Origin: Neobacillus sp. SuZ13
Lineage (GTDB): Bacteria > Bacillota > Bacilli > Bacillales > Cytobacillaceae
Reading direction: 5' to 3'
NCBI RefSeq assembly: GCF_030123365.1
Contig: NZ_CP126107.1
Location: 2,403,501 to 2,467,500 of the forward strand
Length of the DNA: 64,000 bases
The position numbers and the translations under genes were made by a program. The notes beneath the pieces are model-generated. The model was not told the origin of the DNA. It made no database searches and saw nothing but the letters and a program-made list of their open reading frames with translations. Positions 30,707 to 39,929 of this stretch are shown here, piece after piece. How positions within the stretch are numbered: the first letter of the stretch is position 1; each line of letters begins with the position of its first letter.

Positions 30707-32311
30707 GTGTCGATTTTGTCTAAAATGCTCAAAAATAAACAAAAAAAGAGACAGGACGATAATTATAAGCAAAAACAAGATCCGCAAAAACCAGAGGATT
30801 TGCCTATTCTAAGGGATTATCAAGAGAATATTTCTCATTTAAAAAAGGAGACTGGCAATAGCAGCGATGTAAACGTCCGCGAGTTTAAGATTGGTTCTCA
30901 TAAAGGCGGACTTGTTTATATTGATGGATTGGCTAGTGATCAAGCTATAGCCGACTTTATTCTAGAATCCGTGATAGAAAAAGAAGTACCCGTAGGACCA
31001 ATAGATATTTTTCAATTCATGATGGATGAAACAATGGCACTGGGAAATGTAAAGACCATTGAAAATTGGAATCAAGTATTTGATTCATTATTGTCTGGAA
31101 ATACCGTCATCTTTTTGCAAGGATGCAACAAAGCGATTAGCGGCGAAACCAAAGGATGGGAAAAGCGGGCCATTTCAGAACCCTCAACCCAATTGTCGAT
31201 TCGAGGTCCAAAAGATTCGTTTACAGAGACACTCCGGACGAATACTGCTTTAATCCGCCGTCGTGTAAAAAGTCCTAACTTACGGGTAGATTCTATGAAA
31301 ATAGGTACTGTTTCCCAAACTGATATCGCCATCCTCTATATTGATGGAATTGCCAATGACAAAATTGTTGGTGAAGTTAAAGAAAGGCTTCAACGAATCA
31401 ATATCGATTCCGTCCTCGGTTCTGGTTATATAGAGCAATTAATTGAGGATCAAACTTGGACAACATTCCCAACAACGTACCATTCCGAAAGACCGGATGT
31501 CGTAACATCTCATTTATTGGAGGGGAGAATTGCGATTGTTTGTGATGGCACCCCATTTGTGGTGACGGTTCCAGCTATCTTTATTCAATATTTCCAAGCA
31601 CCGGATGATTATTATTCACGATTTGACATTTCAACAGGTATACGAATGTTAAGAATTTTAGCCTTCCTTATTGCCGTAATTGGACCATCTGTTTATATTG
31701 CAGCGACTACCTTTCATCAAGAAATGATTCCGACGACCATGGCAATCGCTATTGCTGCCCAACGTGAAAGTGTTCCATTTCCAGCCTTTGTTGAGGCATT
31801 AATCATGGAAGTAACGTTTGAAATATTAAGGGAAGCGGGTTTAAGACTTCCAAGGGCTGTCGGCCAAGCTGTATCAATTGTAGGGGCTCTCGTTATTGGG
31901 CAGGCAGCAGTACAGGCTGGGTTCGTCTCGCCTGTAATGGTTATTGTTGTTTCGATTACAGCAATCGCGAATTTTTCCACACCCGTTTTTGCTATGGCAA
32001 TTGCAGCAAGATTAGTTCGCTTTGTTCTAATGGGATTAGCGACAGTGTTGGGGTTTTATGGAATCATGTTAGGGCTAATGTTCATGACGATCCATTTATG
32101 TTCACTCCGTTCATTTGGAATTCCGTACATGATGCCGCTCGCCCCTTTTAATCTTCATAATCAACAAGATGCGTTTGTTCGTTTTCCTGTCTGGGCTATG
32201 AAAAATAGACCCATGTTTATAAGCAAAGGCAATATTAAAAGAACCGGGGAAAATCAAAAGCCTGAACCCCCTAAACAATCGGAAAGTCAATCTAAAAATG
32301 GTGAAGAGTAA
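30707..32311 (+). CDS. Germinant receptor subunit A (GerA/GerKA family)
   Basis: A-subunit of a Ger-type germinant receptor in the inner spore membrane. 534 residues: hydrophilic N-terminal region (1-290) with IGTVSQTDIAILYIDGIAN and LRVDS, then membrane helices with RMLRILAFLIAVIGPSVYIAATTFHQEMIP, the conserved ALIMEVTFEILREAGLRLPR and GIPYMMPLAPF near the end. The GTG start follows GAGGCGGG; a Met six codons later is possible. First gene of an A-C-B-B operon; it overlaps the C gene by one base. Which germinant is sensed cannot be told. Confidence 0.94.
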   Translation: MSILSKMLKNKQKKRQDDNYKQKQDPQKPEDLPILRDYQENISHLKKETGNSSDVNVREFKIGSHKGGLVYIDGLASDQAIADFILESVIEKEVPVGPIDIFQFMMDETMALGNVKTIENWNQVFDSLLSGNTVIFLQGCNKAISGETKGWEKRAISEPSTQLSIRGPKDSFTETLRTNTALIRRRVKSPNLRVDSMKIGTVSQTDIAILYIDGIANDKIVGEVKERLQRINIDSVLGSGYIEQLIEDQTWTTFPTTYHSERPDVVTSHLLEGRIAIVCDGTPFVVTVPAIFIQYFQAPDDYYSRFDISTGIRMLRILAFLIAVIGPSVYIAATTFHQEMIPTTMAIAIAAQRESVPFPAFVEALIMEVTFEILREAGLRLPRAVGQAVSIVGALVIGQAAVQAGFVSPVMVIVVSITAIANFSTPVFAMAIAARLVRFVLMGLATVLGFYGIMLGLMFMTIHLCSLRSFGIPYMMPLAPFNLHNQQDAFVRFPVWAMKNRPMFISKGNIKRTGENQKPEPPKQSESQSKNGEE

Positions 32312-33525
32312 TGAAAAAATGGTTACTAGTTATCTTGGTATTAATAATGTCTATGCCAATACTAAGTGCATGTTGGAATCAGAAAGAGCTCACAGATTTG
32401 GCCTTTGTGATGGCACTTGGTATTGATAAGGGTGAAGACGATTTATATCATGTCTCGTTTCAGCTTGTTAATCCCGGGAACGTTTCAACAGGTACAACCG
32501 GAGGAGGCCAGGGTCTGCCGATTGCCGTTTATAAAAGCAAAGGGAGGACGATAACTGAAGCAGCCAGGAATGCAACAAAAAAAGTTTCACGACGGTTATA
32601 TTATGCACATACCAATTTAGTGGTTATAAGTGAAGAGGTAGCTAGGGATAGAACTTTAATGCTTAACATGTTGGATGCCTTTGCAAGGGATCCAGAGTTT
32701 AGAACTACTACAGAAATCGTTATTGCAAGAGATTCTAGCGCAGAGGAAATCGTTACTACTCTGACTATTCTTGATAAACTGCCTGTTACCAAAGTTACTA
32801 AAGAGTTAAAATTTACAGAAGCAATGAAAGGCGAGAATATGAGTATAAGTATTGATGATTTGATTGACGGGATTGTTGGAAATGGGAAAGAACCGATTTT
32901 AAATGGTTACCAACTAATTGGTATGAAAGAAGAAGCCAACAAGGCAACCAATTTGCAAAAAACAACAACCGATGCTTTTCTCTCAGCAGATGGACTAGCG
33001 GTCATTAAAGATGGGGCAATGATTGATTGGATTGAAAATAAAAAGGCTCGTGGGGTCATATGGATTTTAAACAAAGCCAAGAGTACCGATATTACGCTTA
33101 AATGGAATGGAAAGAAAAATGCCCTTAGTATCGTCCCTATTCGGTCAAAAACCAAGGTTTCACCAGTATTTAAAAACGGAAAACCCGTTATCAATATAAA
33201 GATTGAGAACGAGGGCTGGGTGAGTGAAGCAAATACACCTATTGATTTGATGGATCCAAAAACGATTGAAAAAATTGAAAAGTTGACGGAGAAAGCAATT
33301 AAGAAGGAAGTACAGTCGACAGTGAAGGAAGTAAAGCGGCTTAAGTGCGATATCTTTGGGTTCGGTGATGTTGTTCATAAAGCCAATCCTGAACTATGGA
33401 AAAAGCTAAAGGGAGATTGGAACAATAATTATTTTGCAGACCTTGAAGTGAATGTTAAGGTGGATTCTTACGTCCGGAGGGAAGGGGTTCGGACGAATCC
33501 GTTTTGGTCAGATATTAATAAATAA
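32311..33525 (+). CDS. Germinant receptor subunit C (Ger(x)C family lipoprotein)
   Basis: Lipid-anchored C subunit of the germinant receptor. 404 residues with a lipoprotein signal, lipobox LSAC (Cys21) followed by WNQKELTDLAFVMALGIDKG, the family start, then GRTITEAARNATKKVSRRLYYAHTNLVVISEE and RDPEFRTTTEIVI. The C-terminal domain ends with a helical KIEKLTEKAIKKEVQSTVKE and DIFGFGDVVHKANPELW. It directly follows the A gene. Anchoring depends on Lgt lipidation in the developing spore. Confidence 0.93.
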   Translation: MKKWLLVILVLIMSMPILSACWNQKELTDLAFVMALGIDKGEDDLYHVSFQLVNPGNVSTGTTGGGQGLPIAVYKSKGRTITEAARNATKKVSRRLYYAHTNLVVISEEVARDRTLMLNMLDAFARDPEFRTTTEIVIARDSSAEEIVTTLTILDKLPVTKVTKELKFTEAMKGENMSISIDDLIDGIVGNGKEPILNGYQLIGMKEEANKATNLQKTTTDAFLSADGLAVIKDGAMIDWIENKKARGVIWILNKAKSTDITLKWNGKKNALSIVPIRSKTKVSPVFKNGKPVINIKIENEGWVSEANTPIDLMDPKTIEKIEKLTEKAIKKEVQSTVKEVKRLKCDIFGFGDVVHKANPELWKKLKGDWNNNYFADLEVNVKVDSYVRREGVRTNPFWSDINK

Positions 33526-33557
33526 TGATAGATATAGAATGAGGGGGGCGCTCGTAC

Positions 33558-34664
33558 ATGGAAAAGGCAAAAATAAGTGGATTCCAATTGTTCGTGCTTA
33601 TTGTATTGTTCGAAATGGGCAGCGCACTTCTCCTTAGTCCCGGGTCAGAAGCGAAACAGGACGCCTGGATCGCTATATTGTTCGGCTTAGCTGGCGGAAT
33701 CATTGTCTTTTTTATTTATTATCGCCTACATATGTACTATCCTGACCTGCCTTTAACGAGTTATCTTCAAAAAATAATAGGAAAATGGTTTGGAAAGTTA
33801 ATTGGTTTTTTATATATAGTCTATTTTATTTATATCGCATCAAGAGTTTTACGAGATTTCGGAGAGTTATTAACCACAACGATTTATAATAGTACACCCC
33901 TATTTGTTATCAATACTTTAATGGTTGTAACTATTATCTATGGGATCCATAAGGGGTTTGAAGTATTAGCGCGAGTTTGCGAAATTTATTTTGGAATTGT
34001 CTACCTTACAGCGATAGTCGGCATGTTTTTAATTACCTTTTCTGGTTTAATTCATTTGGGGAATCTAACCCCAATCTTAGAGGACGGATTGAAACCTGTT
34101 ATTAAAACATTTTTTAAAACAACCCTCACCTTTCCCTTTGGAGAAATGGTTGTCTTTACGATGCTGCTCCCATTTTTAAATGATAAGAAAAAGGCTAAAA
34201 TTGTTTGTTTAGGCGGGATGATATTAGCGGGTATTAATATCACCATTACAACTATAGTAAATATTTCTGTTTTGGGCGTGGGTCTCTTTCATCGATCTAC
34301 GTTTCCCTTATTAACCACAATAGGGAAAATCCAAATTGCCGATTTTCTTGAACGATTAGATGTATTATTTATGCTCTATTTAATTATTGGCGGTTTCTTT
34401 AAAATTGCAATTTATTATTATGCTGCGGTGGCCGGTGCTGCTGATATTTTTCATTTTAAAAATCAACGCAAGCTTGTGTTTCCAATTGGGATGATCGTTT
34501 TATTTTGTTCGATAACAGTTGCCTCTAATTTTGCAGAATTTATAACAGAGGGTACTGGTGTTGTTCAGGATTTTCTGTCGTGGCCATTTCAAATTATCAT
34601 TCCCTCCATCTTACTAATCATTGCGTTTTTTCGTAATCGAAAGAAAAAAACTAGCCCAGCATAG
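33558..34664 (+). CDS. Germinant receptor subunit B (GerB family permease), copy 1
   Basis: A 368-residue, about ten-helix membrane protein of the GerAB family (APC-like fold), which holds the germinant-binding pocket in known receptors. Starts MEKAKISGFQLFVLIVLFEMG after GAGGGGGGCG. Landmarks: YYPDLPLTSYLQKIIGKW, SRVLRDFGELL, YNSTPLFVIN, FPFGEMVVFTMLLPFL and ERLDVLFMLYLIIGGFFKI. A second copy of the same length follows at 34742. Together they make the operon A-C-B-B. Confidence 0.94.
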   Translation: MEKAKISGFQLFVLIVLFEMGSALLLSPGSEAKQDAWIAILFGLAGGIIVFFIYYRLHMYYPDLPLTSYLQKIIGKWFGKLIGFLYIVYFIYIASRVLRDFGELLTTTIYNSTPLFVINTLMVVTIIYGIHKGFEVLARVCEIYFGIVYLTAIVGMFLITFSGLIHLGNLTPILEDGLKPVIKTFFKTTLTFPFGEMVVFTMLLPFLNDKKKAKIVCLGGMILAGINITITTIVNISVLGVGLFHRSTFPLLTTIGKIQIADFLERLDVLFMLYLIIGGFFKIAIYYYAAVAGAADIFHFKNQRKLVFPIGMIVLFCSITVASNFAEFITEGTGVVQDFLSWPFQIIIPSILLIIAFFRNRKKKTSPA

Positions 34665-34741
34665 GCTGAATTGGTTTTGGAAGAATGTGCATTGCTCAGA
34701 AGTAATATATAACCCTTTTTAAGGGGGGGGAACAAACGTAC

Positions 34742-35848
34742 ATGGAAAAAGTAAAAATAAGTACAACCCAATTATTTGTCCTAGTTGTATTATTTGAAAT
34801 GGGTAGTGCTATTCTGGTTGGAATTGCATCAGGTGCCAAACAGGATGCATGGATCGCTGTATTGTTGGGTTTAACCGGTGGATTAATGATCTTCTATGTT
34901 TATTATCGATTATTTGTGTACTATCCTGACCTACCCTTAACTAGTTATCTTCAAGAAATTATTGGAAAGTGGCTTGGACGGTTTATTGGGGTATTATATG
35001 TAGTCTACTTTTTATATTGTGCATCGAGGGTTTTACGCGATTTTGGAGAGTTATTATCTTCAACCATTTATAACAGTACACCTTTATTTGTGATCAATTC
35101 CTTAATGATTCTTACGATAATTTATGCTATCCATAAAGGATTTGAAGTAATATCGAGGGTTGGAGAAATTTTCTTTGGAGTTGTCTATGTGACAGCGATA
35201 TTAGGTATGCTGTTAATTGTCTTTTCTGGTTTGATTCATTTAGGAAACATAAAGCCAATTTTAGAACATGGGTTGAAACCTGTCATAAAAACATTCTTAA
35301 CACAAACCATTACCTTTCCATTTGGGGAAATGGTCGTTTTTACGATGCTGCTTCCATTCCTAAGGGATAAAAAGAAGGCTAAGATTGTTTGTTTGAGCGG
35401 GATGATCTTAAGTGGAATAAATATTACCATTACAGTAATTGTAAATATTTCTGTATTAGGTGTAGCTCTCTTTTGTCGATCTACTTTCCCACTTTTAACC
35501 ACAGTAGGGCAAATTCAAATTGCTGATTTTATTGAGCGTTTAGACGTATTATTTATGCTATATCTAATTATTGGAGGTTTCTTCAAAATTGCGATTTACT
35601 TTTATGCAGCAGTAGCTGGTGCAGCAGATATTTTTCAAATTCCGAATCAACGCAAAATTGGCTTTCCTTTAGGACTGATTGTCTTATTTGCATCTGTTAC
35701 TATTGCTTCCAATTATGCAGAACATATAAAGGAAGGTTTAGTTTTAGTTCCGCTATATTTGCATTGGCCATTCCAAATTATCATCCCGTCTTCGTTACTG
35801 ATTATTGCTTTTATCCGGAATAGGAAGAAAAAGAAAAGCCCGGCATGA
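34742..35848 (+). CDS. Germinant receptor subunit B (GerB family permease), copy 2
   Basis: Same length as the preceding gene (368 residues) and very similar by eye, roughly three residues in four, including YYPDLPLTSYLQ, SRVLRDFGELL, STPLFVIN and FPFGEMVVFTMLLPFL. Even the leader is alike: a long G-run followed by GTACATGGAAAA. This is a tandem duplication. Differences cluster in the first helix (ILVGIASGAKQDAW versus LLLSPGSEAKQDAW) and the C-terminal loop before the last helix, so the two may respond to different germinants with one shared A and C subunit. Confidence 0.93.
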   Translation: MEKVKISTTQLFVLVVLFEMGSAILVGIASGAKQDAWIAVLLGLTGGLMIFYVYYRLFVYYPDLPLTSYLQEIIGKWLGRFIGVLYVVYFLYCASRVLRDFGELLSSTIYNSTPLFVINSLMILTIIYAIHKGFEVISRVGEIFFGVVYVTAILGMLLIVFSGLIHLGNIKPILEHGLKPVIKTFLTQTITFPFGEMVVFTMLLPFLRDKKKAKIVCLSGMILSGINITITVIVNISVLGVALFCRSTFPLLTTVGQIQIADFIERLDVLFMLYLIIGGFFKIAIYFYAAVAGAADIFQIPNQRKIGFPLGLIVLFASVTIASNYAEHIKEGLVLVPLYLHWPFQIIIPSSLLIIAFIRNRKKKKSPA

Positions 35849-35858
35849 TCGCGCGGGC
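35829..35858 (-). terminator. Terminator of the PAS histidine kinase gene
   Basis: GCCCG (35838-35842) pairs with CGGGC (35854-35858); on the minus strand it is followed by TTTTCTTTTT. It overlaps the end of the second gerB gene. Confidence 0.7.
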
Positions 35859-35870
35859 CTAAACTATTTG

Positions 35871-37541
35871 TTATACTTTTTCATTGGCCAATCTGTGGGT
35901 ATTTTTCAGAGTATCTTGTTTAACAGGCAGGGCTATCTGGACAGATGTCCCTTGATTCTTTTGACTGTCGAAATGAATCGTGCCTTGGTGCGATTGAACA
36001 ATCTTGAAACTTACCGTTAATCCTAGCCCAGTCCCTTTTTCTTTTGAGGAGTAAAATGGTTCGCCGATTCTCTCTAATCTTTCTTTTGAAATACCGCAGC
36101 CATTATCATCAATATTAATTACTACTTTGTTTTCTTCTGTCTTTTTTAAATCAATTGAAACAGTTCCACCATTAGGTGAAGCTTCAATTGAATTTTTAAT
36201 AAGATTGATGAATAATTGCTTAAGTTGGTTGGGTTCACACTCAATAACGATTTCATTTTCCGGAAAGGAGGATTCGATTTGAACATTATATAAACTGGCT
36301 TCTGTGCTTAATAGCGAGATGACATCCTTCAATAACTTTTGAAGGTCTGCACGGGTATATTTTAATATTTGCGGTTTGGCTAACAACAATAGTTCTCCAA
36401 CAATATGATTTATTCTGTTTAATTCGTCTAACATAATTTGATAATAGTTTTCGTGCTTTCCATCTTCCATTTGTAGAAGCTGTACAAACCCTTTTAAAGA
36501 TGTCAGTGGATTCCTAATTTCATGTGCTACACTTGCAGATAATTCACCCACAATCGATAACTTTTCCGTCCTTCGAAGGCGCTCTTCAGTTTCTCTTAAT
36601 TTGGTGACATCACTGCCATAGCCAATAATTCCAGCAATCTTCCCATTAATAATGATTGGGAGGGAGGTACATTGTAATATGATTCGATTCCCGTTTGCAT
36701 GTGGAATGTTTATCTCATACAAGACAGGTTTAATTTCTTCAACAACCGTGGAAATAAATTTAGGCAGAAATCTGATATACTTTTTCGGTAATAAATTTTT
36801 AAGATTTTTTCCAATTATTTCTTCTCGTTTGAAGCCGGTAATGACATCATATTGTGAATTTAAATTGGTAACCGTTCCACTGAGATCCATCATATAAACA
36901 ATATCTGGACTGTATTCAAACAGTGATTTATATTGTTGCTGACTTTCTGCTAATTTTAACGCCATTTCTTTTTTCTCTGTAATGTCCCGTCCGATGATTA
37001 CCAAGCCTTCCCGGCTGCCATCACTATTAAATAAAGGCACTTTAATCGTGTCAAATATTCTTGCTGATCCATCTGGGACAGGGAGGACTTCTTCAATACG
37101 GGTAATGCCCCGATTATTCCATGCCTCTTCATCAGAAATTTCACAATATCTAAGAGCATCACCATAAAAGTCAGTATAATTTGCTAATTCAGAGTCCTTT
37201 TTCCCTCGATAATCCACATTCTCAAGTTGAAACAATTGTAACCCAAATTCATTGGCTTCAATCCATCGACCTTCGCCATCCTTAAAGTTAACAAAATCAA
37301 CCATTGAATTAATTAATGTCGATAGACGTTTTTGATCTTCCTTAGAAACAGATAATTCCTCTTTTTTACTGATAAAAAAATAAAGAAATCCTCCAGTAAC
37401 ACATATATATAACATCTCTTTTGCCCTCTCAACCACATTAACTATTGAAGAGGGAATAAATTTTTCAATTAAATAATTGGACCCAAAGATCCAGATAATA
37501 CTTGAAATTAAGTAAAACAGGATCAGCTTTTTTTTATCCAT
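35871..37541 (-). CDS. Membrane PAS-domain sensor histidine kinase (sporulation-kinase type)
   Basis: A 556-residue orphan kinase. Two membrane helices (about 5-24 and 41-57), a first PAS domain (about 70-190, ending IIGRDITEKKE), a second PAS (about 200-315, ending GYGSDVTKLRETEE), a HisKA domain with His340 in SASVAHEIRNPLTSLKGF, and an ATPase domain with LIKNSIEASPNGG (N box), DNGCGI (G1) and GTGLGLT (G2). This architecture and H-box phrase match the KinA-E group that feeds the Spo0F/Spo0B/Spo0A relay. No response regulator is adjacent, consistent with that. A direct role in sporulation is inferred. Confidence 0.9.
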   Translation of the reverse strand: MDKKKLILFYLISSIIWIFGSNYLIEKFIPSSIVNVVERAKEMLYICVTGGFLYFFISKKEELSVSKEDQKRLSTLINSMVDFVNFKDGEGRWIEANEFGLQLFQLENVDYRGKKDSELANYTDFYGDALRYCEISDEEAWNNRGITRIEEVLPVPDGSARIFDTIKVPLFNSDGSREGLVIIGRDITEKKEMALKLAESQQQYKSLFEYSPDIVYMMDLSGTVTNLNSQYDVITGFKREEIIGKNLKNLLPKKYIRFLPKFISTVVEEIKPVLYEINIPHANGNRIILQCTSLPIIINGKIAGIIGYGSDVTKLRETEERLRRTEKLSIVGELSASVAHEIRNPLTSLKGFVQLLQMEDGKHENYYQIMLDELNRINHIVGELLLLAKPQILKYTRADLQKLLKDVISLLSTEASLYNVQIESSFPENEIVIECEPNQLKQLFINLIKNSIEASPNGGTVSIDLKKTEENKVVINIDDNGCGISKERLERIGEPFYSSKEKGTGLGLTVSFKIVQSHQGTIHFDSQKNQGTSVQIALPVKQDTLKNTHRLANEKV

Positions 37542-37645
37542 GGAAATCTCCAGTTCTTTTCAATAAATATGGTACATAGTCTATAGTACTAGAAAATCCA
37601 TTATTTTGGAATAATACAATTGTAGAAATAGTAGAAATCCAATAA

Positions 37646-38149
37646 TTATTGAATTCTTTTTCCAAGAATAAGTAAATCTCTCTCGACACCATCTAATTCA
37701 GCTATATTTGGAAGATGGGCCCATTTTTCAAAACCAAAGCCGTTAAAAAGCCTAATACTAGGTTCGTTATGACCAAAAATAAAACCAAGCAGGGTTTTGA
37801 TGTTCAAACCTGGACAAGCATCCATTGCTTTTTGAATTAAAAATTTACCCAGTTTTCTCCCACGAAAGTCTGGATGAATATAAATACTGATTTCTGCTGT
37901 TGCATTATAAGCTGGGCGGCCGTAAAAGGATTGGAAGCTTACCCATGCGCAAATTACACCTTGATCTTCAACAACCCATAATGGACGAAAAGCGGGTGAA
38001 TGTTCATGAAACCATTGGATCCGGTTCTCCACTGTAATTGGTTCCAAATCAGCTGTAACCATCCTGCTTGCTATGGTTGTATTGTAAATATCAACAATTG
38101 CCGTCAAATCACTAATATTTGCATCCCTAATCGTAAAGTCTTCAATCAT
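37646..38149 (-). CDS. GNAT N-acetyltransferase (phosphinothricin-acetyltransferase-like)
   Basis: A 167-residue acetyl-CoA-dependent N-acetyltransferase. The start is the ATG (38149) spaced eleven bases from GGAG; GTG codons upstream are too close. Family features: IRDANISDLTAIVDIYN at the start, WVSFQSFYGRPAYNATAEISIYI, then the acetyl-CoA loop HPDFRGRKLGKFLIQKAMD and a FIFGHNEPSIRLFNGFGFEKWAHLP end, as in PAT/MddA/YwnH-type enzymes acting on methionine sulfoximine-like or other amino compounds. Substrate unknown. Confidence 0.88.
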   Translation of the reverse strand: MIEDFTIRDANISDLTAIVDIYNTTIASRMVTADLEPITVENRIQWFHEHSPAFRPLWVVEDQGVICAWVSFQSFYGRPAYNATAEISIYIHPDFRGRKLGKFLIQKAMDACPGLNIKTLLGFIFGHNEPSIRLFNGFGFEKWAHLPNIAELDGVERDLLILGKRIQ

Positions 38150-38254
38150 GTCATTCACCACTCCAGATTTTTTTTATCTAATAGATTTTATATTATCTTT
38201 TGGGAGAAACATAAGCAATATTGTCATAACATAATTTTTGTGAAAAAAGAAAAA

Positions 38255-38285
38255 CCTTTTCTCGAAATTGTTTTCCGAGAAAAGG
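38255..38285 (-). terminator. Terminator of the YpzG-like gene
   Basis: CCTTTTCTCG (38255-38264) pairs with CGAGAAAAGG (38276-38285); read on the minus strand it is followed by TTTTTCTTTTTT. It lies 61 bp after the stop of the 50-residue minus-strand gene. Confidence 0.85.
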
Positions 38286-38345
38286 CCTTTTCTTCTAATG
38301 ACAGTATATCTATAACTGCCATTACTCGTTTCTTTTGCCAAAACC

Positions 38346-38498
38346 TTACCAGCGGTGGGCCTTGGCATTACTCCTTAAAATGATCTGGTTTTGTGACATT
38401 TTTGTTTGCCCATTAACCTGTGCTTTGGTATGCTTCGCTCTCGTTGTACCATAATGAAATAGCTCAGAGTGCGGATCTAATTGATCTTTATAGCTCAT
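38346..38498 (-). CDS. Small YpzG-like protein
   Basis: A short gene that is easy to miss: 50 residues, from the ATG at 38498 after GATGAGGTGA, ending in TAA at 38346-38348. The product is polar and basic, with ELFHYGTTRAKHTKAQVNGQ in the first half and QNQIILRSNAKAHRW at the end. This resembles the small YpzG-like family of Bacillus (PF14139-type, function unknown); I recall the ..KH..QVNGQT..TQ..IIL pattern but cannot verify it. Ideal ribosome binding site, spacing and a downstream terminator support a real gene, perhaps expressed in sporulation. Confidence 0.72.
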   Translation of the reverse strand: MSYKDQLDPHSELFHYGTTRAKHTKAQVNGQTKMSQNQIILRSNAKAHRW

Positions 38499-38616
38499 CA
38501 AATCACCTCATCAAAGGATTTGAAACGAAGATATTCTACTGAATATCATAGTTAGCATTTGTCAAAAAACAGGAAAATAGTCATTAAAACCAAAATAATT
38601 AAATCTAAATAAACAC

Positions 38617-38645
38617 TTGTATTATCTGAAAGTTCGGAATAAAAT
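38617..38645 (+). promoter_or_regulatory. Promoter of the acyl-CoA dehydrogenase gene
   Basis: TTGTAT (38617-38622), 17 bp, TAAAAT (38640-38645). The expected start point, near 38652, falls at the edge of the palindromic operator at 38653-38672, so repressor binding would block initiation. Confidence 0.6.
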
Positions 38646-38652
38646 AAAGTTA

Positions 38653-38672
38653 CATACCAACCGGTAGGTATG
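38653..38672 (+). promoter_or_regulatory. Palindromic operator, TetR-type, copy 1
   Basis: CATACCAACCGGTAGGTATG is an almost perfect 20-bp palindrome. A second copy, ATACCAACTGGTTAGTAT, lies at 41831-41848 before another gene of the same pathway. Length and symmetry fit a TetR-family dimer site. No TetR gene is in the window. Confidence 0.7.
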
Positions 38673-38746
38673 CTTAATAATGGTTTAGCATATGATTATT
38701 TAACGGCATGATCAATTAATCTTAGAATAAGAATGGAGTGAATGAT

Positions 38747-39925
38747 ATGTATTTACGTTTGACTGATGAACAAAAAATGGTTCAAAAAACAATTAGGAGA
38801 TTCGTAGAAAAAGAACTCATTCCACTTGAAAATGATGTCCTTAGAAATGAACGTGAAGGTAAACCAAGTCTTCCTGCCGGTAAACTTAAGGAATTGCAAT
38901 TAAAAGCTAAGGAAGCTGGATTTTGGGGAATTAATACTCCCGAAGAGTACGGCGGGGCAGACCTGGGCCAAATGATGATGGCGATTGTGTTAATGGAGGT
39001 TTCAAAAACATTTGTACCGTTTCAGTTTGGCGGCAGTGCTGATAATATCCTATATTATGGGAATGAAGAACAAAAGAAAAAATATTTAATCCCAACAATT
39101 AACGGAGATAAAAAGTCTTGTTTTGCCATGACAGAGCCTGGTGCTGGTTCCGATACAAGAAATATTAAAATGACGGCTGTAAAAGACGGAAATGAATGGG
39201 TCCTAAATGGTGAAAAAACATTTATTACTGGCGGAAATGAAGCCGATTTTGTGATGGCAATAGCGATTACTGACAAAGAACTTCATCAATCCACATATGG
39301 ACGTGAAGGAGTAACATGCTTTATTGTCGACCGAGATATGGGCTGGAAATCAGAGTATATACATACAATGGGAGAATGGGGACCAGCCGGCCTTGTATTC
39401 GAAAATGTCCGTGTACCAGAGGAAAATATCCTTGGTGAGTTACACAAAGGCTATAATCTCGGTCTGGAGTGGATCGGTTTTGCGCGCTGGGTCGTAGGGG
39501 CAAGAGCTGTCGGAACTGCCGAACGTTTGCTGCAAATGGCGATTGATTATGCGAAGGAACGGGTCACTTTTGGTAAACCAATTGCCGAAAGACAAGCAAT
39601 CCAATGGCAAATTGCTGATTCAGCAGTTGAAATTGAAGCAGCAAAGTGGCTCGTCTTGAACGCTGCTTTCACCTTAGATAATGGGGAAGATAACCGGCAC
39701 TTAGCATCGATGGCAAAATTATATGGTGCAAATATGGGAAACAATGTCGTCGACCGTGTCCTTCAGATTCACGGCGGGATGGGTTATACAAGAGAATTAC
39801 CAATTGAGCGATGGTACCGTGAAGCGCGACTATGGAGAATTTACGATGGCACAGATGAAATTCAACGCATGATTATCGCGCGGAATCTGATTAAAGGCCA
39901 TGTTAAGATCGGTCAATATGTATAA
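38747..39925 (+). CDS. Acyl-CoA dehydrogenase
   Basis: FAD-dependent alpha,beta-dehydrogenation of an acyl-CoA, first step of the beta-oxidation cycle. 392 residues from the ATG eight bases after GGAG. Landmarks: FAMTEPGAGSDTRNIKMTA (FAD/substrate loop), WVLNGEKTFITGG, ERVTFGKPIAERQAIQWQIAD, and QIHGGMGYTRELPIERWYREARLWRIYDGTDEIQR split across the C-terminus. The usual catalytic Glu of short/medium-chain enzymes (YEGT) is Asp (about 367) here, a change known from some other acyl-CoA dehydrogenase subfamilies. It opens the catabolic island and lies behind the palindromic operator. Chain-length preference cannot be told. Confidence 0.93.
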   Translation: MYLRLTDEQKMVQKTIRRFVEKELIPLENDVLRNEREGKPSLPAGKLKELQLKAKEAGFWGINTPEEYGGADLGQMMMAIVLMEVSKTFVPFQFGGSADNILYYGNEEQKKKYLIPTINGDKKSCFAMTEPGAGSDTRNIKMTAVKDGNEWVLNGEKTFITGGNEADFVMAIAITDKELHQSTYGREGVTCFIVDRDMGWKSEYIHTMGEWGPAGLVFENVRVPEENILGELHKGYNLGLEWIGFARWVVGARAVGTAERLLQMAIDYAKERVTFGKPIAERQAIQWQIADSAVEIEAAKWLVLNAAFTLDNGEDNRHLASMAKLYGANMGNNVVDRVLQIHGGMGYTRELPIERWYREARLWRIYDGTDEIQRMIIARNLIKGHVKIGQYV

Positions 39926-39929
39926 AAAA

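Noticed and set aside
38000..38383. Plus-strand 127-codon frame opposite the GNAT and YpzG-like genes
   Set aside because: It is antisense to two supported genes and has no ribosome binding site.
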